A stretch of DNA of 64,000 nucleotides from Deltaproteobacteria bacterium (GTDB taxonomy: Bacteria > Desulfobacterota > Desulfarculia > JACQYL01). The stretch lies in contig JACQYL010000045.1 in assembly GCA_016208165.1 (NCBI GenBank), forward strand, positions 1 through 64,000. The letters run 5' to 3'. How positions within the stretch are numbered: the first letter of the stretch is position 1; each line of letters opens with the position of its first letter. Below, in pieces: positions 20,338-28,839 of the stretch. Position numbers and translations under genes: made by a program. A model generated the notes under the pieces. That model was given only the letters and a program-made list of their open reading frames with translations, did not search any database and was not told the origin of the DNA.

Positions 20338-21894
20338 ATGCATATGAGAAAAGCACGGCTCCTGTTCATAAGCAATGCCATGTTCTTCGGGAATTTCGTG
20401 GCCAATCTGGCGGGTTGGGGCGCCGTGGAGCTTGTCACCAGTGCGGCGTTACCCCAGGGCGCAAGGGATGCCGTCCCGGCTCTTCGCATGATGGGAATGG
20501 TGTTCCCGTTTTTCGCCTTCCTGTTCGGCGCCCTGGGCACCTTCTGGTACGAACTCCCCTACCGCCGGTATCTCAAGGCCATGTACGAACAGCGGGAAGT
20601 CCCATCCGAGGAACAGCTCGCAGCTCGCCGGAGGTTGCTGAACGAGCCCTATTTCGCGGTGGTTCTTGACTTTGCTATCTGGTGTGTCGCCGCTCTCGTC
20701 TTCTCAACGTCGGCCTGGACCCATCCCGCGGCCAGACATATGGTGTATGGCATTGCCTTCAGATCCATCGTCACGGCTTTAATCACCGTCACGTTTGCCT
20801 TCTTCCTCATCGAGCACATTCTGCAGCACAGAGTGACGCCTCTTTTCTTTCCGGCCGGGGATCTGCACTCGACTCCGGGCGTGCTTCGTATCCGGATCGG
20901 CACCCGTCTAGCGGCTCTCATCTTCGCCTGCAGCATCGTTCCCTTGAGCGCCATTCATCTGACCATTCATTTCTCACACCGCATGGCGGTCAGCGGGAGG
21001 ATCGCGCCCGAGGAAATCCTGCAGGCGTCTCAGTCGATCATATGGATCGAAACACTCGTCTTCCTGCTTTTTTCCGTTGCGTTAGCGTTCTTCCTCACCA
21101 TCAACATCACCCGACCTCTCTCGGAAATCACCAAAGCTCTCGAAGAGGTCAAGCAAGGTGTATTCGATCGAAAAGTGCGTGTGACGTCCAACGACGAGAT
21201 AGGCTACACCGCCGACATGATCAATCGCATGACGGAAGGGCTGAGGGAACGGGACTTCATCAAGGAGACCTTCGGCAAGTACGTCACCAGGGAAATCAGG
21301 GATGAAATCCTCGAGGGTCGCATTCCATTGGACGGCGAACTGAGGGAAGCCACGGTCCTTTTCTCCGACATCAGGGGCTTTACAGGATTTGTCGAGGCTA
21401 CGCCTCCCCGGGAAGTGGTCAGGATCATCAATGGCTACTTCGGGGAAATGGCCGAGGCCATACGGCAACATGGGGGACTCATTCTGCAGTTTATCGGGGA
21501 CGAAATCGAAGCGGTTTTCGGCGCTCCCATCGCCAGGCAGGATCATCAGCAGTTGGCGGTCAAGGCAGCCCTGGAAATGCGGAGAAGGTTGACGCTATTC
21601 AATTCGGAACTGAATCAGCGCGGACACCGGGGGATCAATCACGGCATAGGCGTTCATACGGGAAGAGTTCTGGCCGCCAATATTGGAAGTCCCGAACGTC
21701 TTTCCTATGCCCTCGTGGGCGACACGGTCAACGTGGCCTCCCGTATACAGGGACTCAACAAGCAGTTTGACACGGATATTCTCGTCAGCGCCGCCACGCG
21801 GGCGGGATTGAATGAAGAGTTTGACCTGAAGAAACTGCCCTCCACGATGGTTCGAGGCAAAACCGAACCCTTGGAGATCTTTCGATTGTTTTGA
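20338..21894 (+). CDS. Membrane-bound class III adenylate/guanylate cyclase with HAMP domain
   Basis: The 518-residue protein has about six predicted membrane helices in the first 250 residues, a HAMP linker (about 255-310) and a class III cyclase domain (about 335-518). Metal-binding Asp344 (FSDIRGFT) and Asp388 (FIGDEIEAVFG) are both present, so catalysis is plausible. The position that usually carries the adenine-recognising Lys just before the second motif is Gln384, and the residue before the later GDTVNVASR motif is Val in YALVGD, without the usual Thr. Substrate is therefore uncertain. The start at 20338 follows a G-rich ribosome site; an earlier ATG at 20260 would add a hydrophilic stretch. 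Confidence 0.92.
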   Translation: MHMRKARLLFISNAMFFGNFVANLAGWGAVELVTSAALPQGARDAVPALRMMGMVFPFFAFLFGALGTFWYELPYRRYLKAMYEQREVPSEEQLAARRRLLNEPYFAVVLDFAIWCVAALVFSTSAWTHPAARHMVYGIAFRSIVTALITVTFAFFLIEHILQHRVTPLFFPAGDLHSTPGVLRIRIGTRLAALIFACSIVPLSAIHLTIHFSHRMAVSGRIAPEEILQASQSIIWIETLVFLLFSVALAFFLTINITRPLSEITKALEEVKQGVFDRKVRVTSNDEIGYTADMINRMTEGLRERDFIKETFGKYVTREIRDEILEGRIPLDGELREATVLFSDIRGFTGFVEATPPREVVRIINGYFGEMAEAIRQHGGLILQFIGDEIEAVFGAPIARQDHQQLAVKAALEMRRRLTLFNSELNQRGHRGINHGIGVHTGRVLAANIGSPERLSYALVGDTVNVASRIQGLNKQFDTDILVSAATRAGLNEEFDLKKLPSTMVRGKTEPLEIFRLF

Positions 21895-21903
21895 TGCCTC
21901 ACG

Positions 21904-21925
21904 CACCTAGCCCTCGGCTAGGGTG
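21904..21925. terminator. Hairpin between converging genes
   Basis: An inverted repeat CACCTAGCC / GGCTAGGGTG with one bulged base lies between the end of the cyclase gene and the end of the TPR gene, overlapping the last codons of the latter. No clear T-run follows, so a role as bidirectional terminator is only tentative. Confidence 0.4.
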
Positions 21926-22835
21926 TCCTTCCTCCGGCCTTTTCGAAGTAGGCGTTGGCTTTTTCCATATCCATGATATTTTCTTCGCAGATCTGTCCCA
22001 ATTGGCGATAGACGTCCTTATTCTTCGGCTCGATCTTCGAGCACGTTTCAAATGTGGTCAGGGCTTCCGGGTACCGTTTGCCCTGTTTCAACAAAACGCC
22101 CAGGTTGTAGCAGGCATCGAAATAGTCCGGACGCAGAGCCAATGCCTCGTGAAACCGATTGATGGCATCGGTTTGATTTCCCCGACCGTGGGCAATAACA
22201 CCCAGACAATAGGAATCCGGGGCTTCCCGAGGTTCCGTTCGGGCCAGATCCAGAAACAAGGGCTCGGCTTTTTCATATTCCTTCCGGTTGAAATACAGCG
22301 TGGCGAGCGTTCGAACGAGCGTTTTGGATTGGACCGTTTTGACGGCTTTTTCCAGAGTGTGCATGGCCTCGTTTTCCTCGTTGCTCCGAAGCAGGAGGTC
22401 GGTCAGACGCTGCCAGAGTTCGGCGTCGTTCGGCTCCGTGCCGAGCAGTTCGAGATAGATCTTCCGCGCCGACTGGGGATCATTCGTCCGCTCGTATAAG
22501 TAGGCCATCCGGCGCCGCGTATTGGGCCATCCGGGGTAGAGCCGCTCCACCTGGTTGTAGGCTTCCAGCGCCTTTTGGTGCTTACCCGTTCTCTGATACA
22601 CTTCAGCAAGCAGGTTCCAGGCCAGCAAATCGTTCGGATAATCCTCGAGGGAAGCGGTAAGATGTGATTCCGCTTTGGCCAGTTGACCCTGGTTGTAGGC
22701 GTCCACGGCCTTCGAGTATTCCTTGAAAAAAGGCGCAGCCGTAAGATCCTCGCCTTGCGCCCCCGATGAAAGGAGCAGCACGACGCCTAGCACAAGCAGT
22801 GAGCATATGAGAGACTCTGTCCGGAACAAGCGCAT
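21918..22835 (-). CDS. Secreted TPR-repeat protein
   Basis: The 305-residue product has a signal peptide or single N-terminal membrane helix (about residues 8-28) and then consists almost wholly of tetratricopeptide repeats, at least seven 34-residue units, for example KAVDAYNQGQLAKAESHLT and EALTTFETCSKIEPKNKDVY. Such proteins usually act as protein-binding scaffolds in the periplasm. It has no obvious operon partner: the cyclase converges on it, and the ABC genes lie 370 bases further on. No specific function can be assigned. Confidence 0.88.
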   Translation of the reverse strand: MRLFRTESLICSLLVLGVVLLLSSGAQGEDLTAAPFFKEYSKAVDAYNQGQLAKAESHLTASLEDYPNDLLAWNLLAEVYQRTGKHQKALEAYNQVERLYPGWPNTRRRMAYLYERTNDPQSARKIYLELLGTEPNDAELWQRLTDLLLRSNEENEAMHTLEKAVKTVQSKTLVRTLATLYFNRKEYEKAEPLFLDLARTEPREAPDSYCLGVIAHGRGNQTDAINRFHEALALRPDYFDACYNLGVLLKQGKRYPEALTTFETCSKIEPKNKDVYRQLGQICEENIMDMEKANAYFEKAGGRTP

Positions 22836-23208
22836 CCGTCTTCCTCTACGAATTGCTTATATCTGTCGCATGGGCTCGAACATGCTCCTCGCGACCCAAT
22901 CTCTGTCTACGATCATCGTTCGCGTGGTTCGAACGTTTCAGGAGTAACTGAAGACGGCAGGAACAAAGCACGAATCAGCCCCGTTCGTCAAGTTGTCCAT
23001 GTCGGAGGCCTCGCCCTTTCATCGGTCCATGGAAAAAGCGTAAGGCCGCTTTCTTCGTTCGCTTTGTCCCAAAGCAACCCAAACGGAATGGGAATGGAAC
23101 AGGGGGATTCCGTTATAGCTGTATCCCCCCTGTTGATTAAGAAACCATGTCCGGCCTTTAGATGAGTCCTCATCCAGCCGCCAGGGCCGGAGGAGGACAA
23201 ACATACGT
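22836..23208. other. Intergenic region between the TPR gene and the ABC operon
   Basis: No gene is supported. Short open frames exist on the minus strand between about 23000 and 23210, but they have no recognisable protein features. The region holds an imperfect hairpin (see the separate entry at 23098-23134). Confidence 0.4.
23098..23134. terminator. Hairpin downstream of the ABC transporter operon
   Basis: AACAGGGGGAT (23098-23108) pairs with ATCCCCCCTGTT (23123-23134) with one bulged C and a 14-base loop. It lies about 75 bases beyond the stop of the ABC ATPase gene and could end that transcript, though no T-run follows on the minus strand. Confidence 0.35.
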
Positions 23209-23961
23209 TCAAAGGCGCGCGAACCGCGCCATTGGTTTGTGCTCCGGAAATGGATCTTGTCCCGTGATCTCGTACGTTTTCACGTGACGTTCGTCTTCTG
23301 TCAGCCGGCCATCGGAGATCCTGAGAAAGCGATCCGCATACTCCGCCGCATCGTGACTGTGCGTAACCATAATGATGGTTACTCCGTCGCGGTTGAGACC
23401 CTGGAACAGCCGCATGATTTCCCGGCCGGTTTTTGTATCCAGATTGCCAGTGGGTTCGTCCGCGAGCAAGAGGGGAGGCTCGTTGACAATCGCTCTCGCA
23501 ATGGCCGCCCGCTCCTGTTCTCCTCCGGAAATCTGGTTTGGCAATCGTTTTGCCTTGTCCGCCAGCCCTACTCGATCGAGCGCCGTTTCGGCCATGGCGC
23601 GTTTTTGCCTGGCGCTCATTCGGATCGTGGCCACGGGCAGCATCACGTTTTCGATCAAGGACAAATACGGGATCAGGTGAAAGCTCTGGAATACGAATCC
23701 TAAGAACTCCCTTCTGAACTCCGCCCTTTGTTCCGAACCCAGGGCGTATACGTCGATGTCGTCCACCAGGTAACGTCCTTCGGTGGGTGTATTCAGAGCG
23801 CCCAGCATGCTCAAAAGGGTTGACTTGCCGGAACCGGATTCACCCATAATCGCGATGAATTCGCCTTCTTCCATGCCGAAGTTGATTCCTCTTACAGCCG
23901 TAACCGCCGTTTCCCCGACACCGTACCGCTTGACGAGATTCTCCGCTTGCATAGTATTCAT
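23209..23961 (-). CDS. ABC transporter ATP-binding protein (MacB/LolD type)
   Basis: The 250-residue ATPase drives a FtsX-fold permease. Walker A is GESGSGKST near residue 40, the signature motif reads ISGGEQERAAIARAI, and Walker B is LLLADEPTGNLD with the switch His in VTHSHD. The GNLD after Walker B is characteristic of the MacB/LolD/FtsE group. It follows the permease gene after 10 bases and has a GGAG ribosome site. Together with the permease and the DUF2318 gene it forms a three-gene unit similar in content to the Campylobacter Cj1660-Cj1663 iron-uptake region. Confidence 0.95.
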   Translation of the reverse strand: MNTMQAENLVKRYGVGETAVTAVRGINFGMEEGEFIAIMGESGSGKSTLLSMLGALNTPTEGRYLVDDIDVYALGSEQRAEFRREFLGFVFQSFHLIPYLSLIENVMLPVATIRMSARQKRAMAETALDRVGLADKAKRLPNQISGGEQERAAIARAIVNEPPLLLADEPTGNLDTKTGREIMRLFQGLNRDGVTIIMVTHSHDAAEYADRFLRISDGRLTEDERHVKTYEITGQDPFPEHKPMARFARL

Positions 23962-23971
23962 AGTTCTTCTC

Positions 23972-25129
23972 CTACAATGCTCTCAGGGCTTCGTTGGGAT
24001 CCATCCGAGCGGCTTGAAGCGCCGGATAGGTGCTCGAAACGAGGCCCAGAACCAGCGACAGCGACAGAACTCCCCCGGCCAATACCGGATCGAAATGCAG
24101 CGCTACGTGCTGACTTTCCGTAAAGAACGGTATGGCGAACCGAGTACCGGCGAGGCCCAGGATATACCCCAGCACGCCTGCCAATACGGAAATGATCGCC
24201 GCCTCGAACAGAACGATCTGCATCACCTGGCTCTTCTTGTAACCAATGGCGCGAAAGATGCCGAACTCGGAAGTACGTTCCCTCACGCTGCCCATCATGG
24301 TCACCAGGACAACAAGAGCTCCCACGGCCATGACGAGACCCGAAAGCCCGTACACGACTTTTCGAAGATGACCCAGTGTTTCCATGCGACCTTTCACAAC
24401 TTGCTTGATGGCCATCACCTTGGCGCCGGGAAGGACACCGGAAATCTGTTTCACCATTTCCTCAATAGGGCATCCCGCGCACAGGGCGGCCACTTCGGCC
24501 ATGGAAATCTTCCCCTCTTTGCCCAACATCGACTGGGCCATGCTCAGCGGCGCGAAGAGGATCTGATCGTCCTGCGATCCAGTAGGTTCCAGGATTCCCG
24601 TAACGATCAGTTCCCGGCCATCGATCTCGAACCGGTCTCCCTGGCGAATTTCAAGGATCCGAGCCGCTTCCGAGCCTGCCAGCACGCCTTGTCCCACCGG
24701 CATTTCACCATGTACGTTCCACCAGGGTCTCAGATACGACACTACCTCGAAATCCACTCCTGCCAGAAGCACGTTCTGACCGCGTATTTGGAGCGGACCC
24801 AATACCATTGGTCCGACCGCGGCCACGTTCCCGGCATTTTTGATCGTTACAATTTTCCCCAGGTCCTCTTGCCGGAGCTCTTGCATGTCAAACGAAAACC
24901 CTCCTATAGAGAGACCTCCATACGTGAGGGAGAGGTTCTCGGTTTTCGGGAGCACCAGAATGTTGGCCCCGTATTTTTCCAGTTTGTGGTTGATGTCCAT
25001 GGTCAGGGTGTCCACCAGGCTGACAAACGCCACCACGGAGGAAACACCGACCAGGAGCCCTACCAGCACAAACGCTGCTCTTGCTTTACGGCGTTTGAGG
25101 TTGCACAGCGCGATGGTTCTCAACGTCAT
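23972..25129 (-). CDS. ABC transporter permease (FtsX/MacB type)
   Basis: The 385-residue protein has an N-terminal membrane helix (about residues 15-38), a large periplasmic MacB-like domain (about 40-250), and three C-terminal membrane helices that form the FtsX domain. The final residues ARMDPNEALR are the usual ending of MacB-type permeases. Such transporters move mechanical signals or envelope substrates and do not act as classical importers. A short Cys-containing loop (ALCAGCP) lies in the periplasmic domain. The start is 2 bases from the DUF2318 stop, so the genes are translated together. Confidence 0.93.
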   Translation of the reverse strand: MTLRTIALCNLKRRKARAAFVLVGLLVGVSSVVAFVSLVDTLTMDINHKLEKYGANILVLPKTENLSLTYGGLSIGGFSFDMQELRQEDLGKIVTIKNAGNVAAVGPMVLGPLQIRGQNVLLAGVDFEVVSYLRPWWNVHGEMPVGQGVLAGSEAARILEIRQGDRFEIDGRELIVTGILEPTGSQDDQILFAPLSMAQSMLGKEGKISMAEVAALCAGCPIEEMVKQISGVLPGAKVMAIKQVVKGRMETLGHLRKVVYGLSGLVMAVGALVVLVTMMGSVRERTSEFGIFRAIGYKKSQVMQIVLFEAAIISVLAGVLGYILGLAGTRFAIPFFTESQHVALHFDPVLAGGVLSLSLVLGLVSSTYPALQAARMDPNEALRAL

Positions 25130-25131
25130 AA

Positions 25132-25740
25132 TCAGCCCCTATCGGCGAAATCGAAATATTGTTTTCCCTCGAGGATGTCCGCCGCCTTGATCACCAGATT
25201 GTCCCCCACAATCTGCCGGTGAAGCGGCGCCGGATTGCATCCGCCTTTGACTTCGTTGATCAAGACGGAAGCAAAGCGTCTTCCGCAATTGCGGCAGATC
25301 ATCTCGTCACCCTGCTGAACGTACCCTTTTCCAGCCGGCCAGCAGACGTCGCACGCATCAAAAGCGGCGCGGATAACCCCGTCGGAGCTTTTGAGGATGA
25401 AGTATTTTATGTTGTATGCGCCGTGCTGATACGAGAAATGCTTGACCTCCCCGTTTTCGAACATCTGAACCGGATAGGCCACCTCCTGCTCGGAAACGGG
25501 CTCCCCGGATGCGGTCTGTGTTTGAGCCGCCGTCTGGGCCACCGGTGAAATCGCGACAGGTTTTCGATCGCCCGCTCCAGTGAAAAAGGCGGCTCCGGCG
25601 CCAAGAGCTATTGCGGCCAGAACGACGAGGGGCAACAAGCGAAAGGACTTGGATTTATTGTTTCCCAGGACGGCGGCCTTTTTTGCGGCGCGTTTATCCC
25701 GGGCATCTATATGGTTTCCACAGCAGCTTTTCTTAGACAT
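25132..25740 (-). CDS. DUF2318-domain membrane-anchored protein
   Basis: The 202-residue product has a Cys- and Lys-rich cytoplasmic start (MSKKSCCGNH), one membrane helix (about residues 35-58) and a periplasmic DUF2318 domain. The domain shows FDACDVCWPAGKGY, MICRNCGRRF and GGCNPAPL, a five-Cys pattern expected to bind metal or a cofactor. In Campylobacter the homologous protein sits with a P19/FtrI-type iron system and an ABC transporter of the same kind. The ATG at 25740 was chosen for its GGGAG site 6 bases upstream; an earlier ATG at 25773 lacks one. Function in iron or other metal handling is inferred from the locus. Confidence 0.85.
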   Translation of the reverse strand: MSKKSCCGNHIDARDKRAAKKAAVLGNNKSKSFRLLPLVVLAAIALGAGAAFFTGAGDRKPVAISPVAQTAAQTQTASGEPVSEQEVAYPVQMFENGEVKHFSYQHGAYNIKYFILKSSDGVIRAAFDACDVCWPAGKGYVQQGDEMICRNCGRRFASVLINEVKGGCNPAPLHRQIVGDNLVIKAADILEGKQYFDFADRG

Positions 25741-25924
25741 AAGTATCTCCCAAATTAGTATGTTCAAACGCAATCATCGTTTGCAGTTCTTGATAGATCA
25801 GATCGTCGTTTTTTCCGACTCGATGGAGAAACAGCTCACGAACTCGTTCTTGGGATGCAAGGAGCAATGGCCATGGCGCTCTTCGCAACCGTTGAACGGA
25901 AGCGATATCCACGAAGCCCGTCAA
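25733..25924 (-). CDS. Possible 63-residue protein upstream of the DUF2318 gene
   Basis: This frame lies on the same strand as its neighbours and its stop overlaps the DUF2318 start by 8 bases, as in coupled genes. It has no signal peptide and no recognised motif; the middle part is rich in charged residues (QERVRELFLHRVGKNDDLIY). Evidence for translation is only its position, so it may be spurious. Confidence 0.2.
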   Translation of the reverse strand: MTGFVDIASVQRLRRAPWPLLLASQERVRELFLHRVGKNDDLIYQELQTMIAFEHTNLGDTYV

Positions 25925-26008
25925 TCTGTTACGTAAGTGAAGCGAGAAAAAAGGCGCGCGTATCCGTTTCCGGCCGAAATTCGAGGCCGGATCCGGAACC
26001 GTGGAAGC

Positions 26009-26416
26009 TCAAATGAGGAGTGAGAGGTTCAGGAGGAACACGGGAACGGGGCCGGCTCTGGGACCCTCCCGACAGGATGAGGCGAATGCCGATTCAACTA
26101 CCATGTCGAGATCCGAATCGGCCGCCGCGATCATTGCCGCCGTAACGGGCGAATCAATTAGCCGCGCGGCATGAATAGCCATCGACTGCCGTGCTTCCTC
26201 GGGCCTGTCTTCCATATGGCAGCCAAACATCGCACCCGTGTTCGCGCAGCACCCCTGGCGTTCGAAGCGCGACGCACCGGCATGGGGATCGACCATACCT
26301 TCCGGCATCCCGCAACACCCCGCAGGGCAAGCGGCGCTCGCAGGAGCCACTCCTGCGATCAGAAAAAGCACGGCGATCGCCAATCCCACCGTTTTATGAA
26401 AGCGTCTCCGTATCAC
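26009..26416 (-). CDS. Cys-rich secreted protein of unknown function
   Basis: The 135-residue product has a clear signal peptide with cleavage after APASA (about residue 28). The mature part begins ACPAGCCGMP, then has a GCC pair and a C-H-M-E-D segment, so six Cys fall in the first 45 mature residues, with one more near residue 115. This composition suggests metal binding or disulfides. It uses a GTG start with AAAGG upstream. The promoter and palindrome at 26436-26476 lie directly before it, and the DUF2318-ABC genes follow on the same strand, so it may be the first gene of a metal-responsive unit. Confidence 0.7.
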   Translation of the reverse strand: MIRRRFHKTVGLAIAVLFLIAGVAPASAACPAGCCGMPEGMVDPHAGASRFERQGCCANTGAMFGCHMEDRPEEARQSMAIHAARLIDSPVTAAMIAAADSDLDMVVESAFASSCREGPRAGPVPVFLLNLSLLI

Positions 26417-26733
26417 GGCAGCCTTTCAGTCAAAAGTTAGTACTAACAAAATAACGCCATACCTATGGCTTGTCAATCGATGAACCGTCTTGTTCAGCAC
26501 AAAGGACCAACGGCCCGGCCCACATCCCGTCTATTGTCAATCAGAGCAAAAACTCTTTCCACCCGTCTCCCGGAACAGGATCGTCCGATCGTATCGCCGG
26601 GAAGCGCCGCTCCACGCGCCTGGTCGATGAAACATCCGTTTTCCCTCACCGGCTCCGGGTCGATGAATACAGGCCCAAGACTGTTGCACGCCTCGGTCCG
26701 CGGCCCGATACGCCATTGAGCGGGCGAGCTTCA
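26417..26733. other. Intergenic region with promoter
   Basis: Apart from the promoter and palindrome at 26436-26476, nothing is recognised in this stretch between the Cys-rich gene and the end of the REC-CheW fusion gene. Confidence 0.4.
26436..26476 (-). promoter_or_regulatory. Promoter with adjoining 12-bp palindromic operator
   Basis: Read on the minus strand, TTGACA (26476-26471) is a perfect -35 box, followed after exactly 17 bases by TATTTT (26453-26448). Directly after this comes the perfect 12-bp palindrome GTTAGTACTAAC (26447-26436), which would cover the transcription start. A repressor bound there would block initiation. The palindrome lies 19 bases before the GTG start of the Cys-rich gene. 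Its TTAG/CTAA halves recall metal-dependent DtxR-class operators, but this similarity is only suggestive. Confidence 0.7.
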
Positions 26734-28683
26734 TCATGCCACGGCGGCCAGGCCTCGGGACTCCGTATCACTGAACAGCCGATCGGTATCCAGCATTATC
26801 TTCACCCCCCCGTCCACTTTAGCCATCGAAAGAATGTAGCTCGTATCGATGCCGACTCCGAACATGGGCGCTTCCTCCGTATCCTCCGCTTTGATGCTTA
26901 ATACGTCGGAGACCGAGTCCACGATGATTCCCGAATGGATGGTCCCGGATCGGCCATTTATCTCGATCACAATGATACAGGTACGTTCATTGTATCCGAG
27001 TTCCGCCAATCCGAATTTGAGCCGCAGATCCAAAACGGGGATCACTTTTCCGCGGAGATTGATGACGCCCTTAACAAAGGAAGGCGTTTTGGGTATCGTC
27101 GTTATCGGCATCACGCCAATGATTTCCTTCACGGACAGGATCCCGAGGCCGTATTCCTGGGAGTCCAACTTGAACGTCAGATATTTCCCCTCGATGCCCA
27201 GCATGGCCTTGCCCGAACGTTCCTCCTTTGTCCGGGTCGAGAGATTGGCGATGATCGACGAAACGTCATGAAGCATCGATCTCTGCAAAGACCCTCCACA
27301 GGCAGCCTCCGCGAATCTCAGGTCCACGAATTTCTCGAGGTTTATCCTGGAGCCGACGCCGATTTCGTTCACCATGTAGTCTTGAATCCGATCGAGATCT
27401 TCGACAACGGGAAACAGATCATCGGTTCGGATGCCTTGCGCTTCTTTGAGGACATTTCTAAGGATCGGTACTTTCAGTCCCAGCAGTCCCTTGGGATCCA
27501 GAAAAGAGACGCCGATTTCCGCCGCGGTTTCCGGTTTCTGAGCGATGAAACGACCCGCTTCCACCAGGGCGCCGACAAATTCCTGTACAGCCGTCGGGTG
27601 AGAGGCGATGACTTCGTCCCTCATGGCCACCACGCAACAGGGATGATTCGACCAGAGCTCGCCGGACAGAAAGAGTTGTTGGGCGCTGCCTTCGGCAATG
27701 GCTTTCGTGCCCAGAGGCTCGGCCACCATAAACCCGCAGGCGTCCGGATTGGTTCCCAGAAACTCGGGCATCTTCACAGGCGGCACCACCTCGAAAAACA
27801 CGTCGAAATCGCCCCGTCCGACGGAGCCCGGGCTCAAGCCTATGGCGCGAAGAAACATGTGAGAAAGCATGTGGTGAATGGACAATTCATGCGGTATATA
27901 GAACGTCTTCTGCTTGAACCCTTCCTTCAGCGCCGCCTGACCGCCTGCCGCTCCTTTTTTCCCTTGCACCGCGATACTGCCGTTTTTGTGGGCCAGAAGA
28001 ATCAATTTCAGGGGTACGCCATATGCGAAAAGATCCATTGCAATAGGAGCCAGAACGAACGCAGCGTCCACTTCACCTTTCTCCAGCGCGCGCTGAACGG
28101 GGTTCCAACTCGGCATGCACACGGTTTCGAGTTCAAAAGAATCCGAACGCAGCTTCTCTGTCTGAATCAGGTGCTTAAGGACGCCGAGTGTCAGGTGATC
28201 GGTGATCTGAATGTGGGCTACATTGAGCATCAGCTTTCCGGAAGCGGCTATGCGTACTTCCCTTCGGCCGACACCCGCTTCGGCCTCGCGGCCATCCTTC
28301 GGAGCAAAAACGGATTCTATAACGGCTTTCAGCTCGGGCGGACTGAACGGTTTGGTGAGGAAGTCGCTGACACCGGCTTGTACCGCTGTTTCCGATTGCT
28401 TCTTTTCTCCACGCGCCGTAGCCATGATGAAAGGGATATTTTTAAAGTTCTCGCTGCCGCGTACCCACACCAGCAGCTCATAGCCGTCCATATTGGGCAT
28501 GTTCCAGTCGCTGATGATCAAACCGACATCCGGCTGGACTTTCAACCTTTCAACAGCGTCCAGTCCGTCATCCGCTTCCGCTACGTTGTCAAAGCCCACC
28601 TCCTTCAGCGCCTTGACTTCCATTTTACGCGTAATCTTTGAATCTTCGACCACAAGGATCTTGATGTTGGGATCGACTGCCAT
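26734..28683 (-). CDS. Chemotaxis-like fusion: receiver domain, substrate-binding domain, CheW domain
   Basis: The 649-residue protein has three parts. Residues 1-125 are a response-regulator receiver with acidic pocket ED at 13-14, phospho-acceptor Asp59 in ISDWNMPNMDG, and the Lys in LTKPFSPPE. About 145-470 resemble NrtA/SsuA/THI5-type substrate-binding proteins (NVAHIQITDHLTLGVLKHL, ALEKGEVDAAFVLAPIA). About 500-640 form a CheW domain (FVKGVINLRGKVIPVLDLR). There is no signal peptide and no membrane helix, so the binding domain would be cytoplasmic. A CheV protein is CheW plus receiver; here the order is reversed and a ligand-binding module is inserted. No other chemotaxis gene is in the window. 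A GGGAG site lies 7 bases before the start. Confidence 0.85.
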   Translation of the reverse strand: MAVDPNIKILVVEDSKITRKMEVKALKEVGFDNVAEADDGLDAVERLKVQPDVGLIISDWNMPNMDGYELLVWVRGSENFKNIPFIMATARGEKKQSETAVQAGVSDFLTKPFSPPELKAVIESVFAPKDGREAEAGVGRREVRIAASGKLMLNVAHIQITDHLTLGVLKHLIQTEKLRSDSFELETVCMPSWNPVQRALEKGEVDAAFVLAPIAMDLFAYGVPLKLILLAHKNGSIAVQGKKGAAGGQAALKEGFKQKTFYIPHELSIHHMLSHMFLRAIGLSPGSVGRGDFDVFFEVVPPVKMPEFLGTNPDACGFMVAEPLGTKAIAEGSAQQLFLSGELWSNHPCCVVAMRDEVIASHPTAVQEFVGALVEAGRFIAQKPETAAEIGVSFLDPKGLLGLKVPILRNVLKEAQGIRTDDLFPVVEDLDRIQDYMVNEIGVGSRINLEKFVDLRFAEAACGGSLQRSMLHDVSSIIANLSTRTKEERSGKAMLGIEGKYLTFKLDSQEYGLGILSVKEIIGVMPITTIPKTPSFVKGVINLRGKVIPVLDLRLKFGLAELGYNERTCIIVIEINGRSGTIHSGIIVDSVSDVLSIKAEDTEEAPMFGVGIDTSYILSMAKVDGGVKIMLDTDRLFSDTESRGLAAVA

Positions 28684-28839
28684 AACGATTGGCTCCCTTC
28701 TAGTAGGCTTATATTACGACCATGATCAGGTCCGTACCGTCCCTAAAGCAAGACGATGACACTAGGGAAATCGACGGAAACGAATGCTTGTACCCACTTC
28801 GAACCGATGGAAAGCTCTCGAGACGGATGTCCTCTGCTG

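Noticed and set aside
22900-22950. tRNA-like GGTTCGAAC on the plus strand near 22930
   Set aside because: The rest of a cloverleaf (acceptor, D and anticodon arms) is not present.
22988-23212. 74-codon minus-strand frame
   Set aside because: Spans the hairpin at 23098-23134, is low in typical protein features and overlaps the ABC gene end.
26935-28641. 568-codon open frame on the plus strand
   Set aside because: Antisense shadow of the REC-CheW fusion gene.
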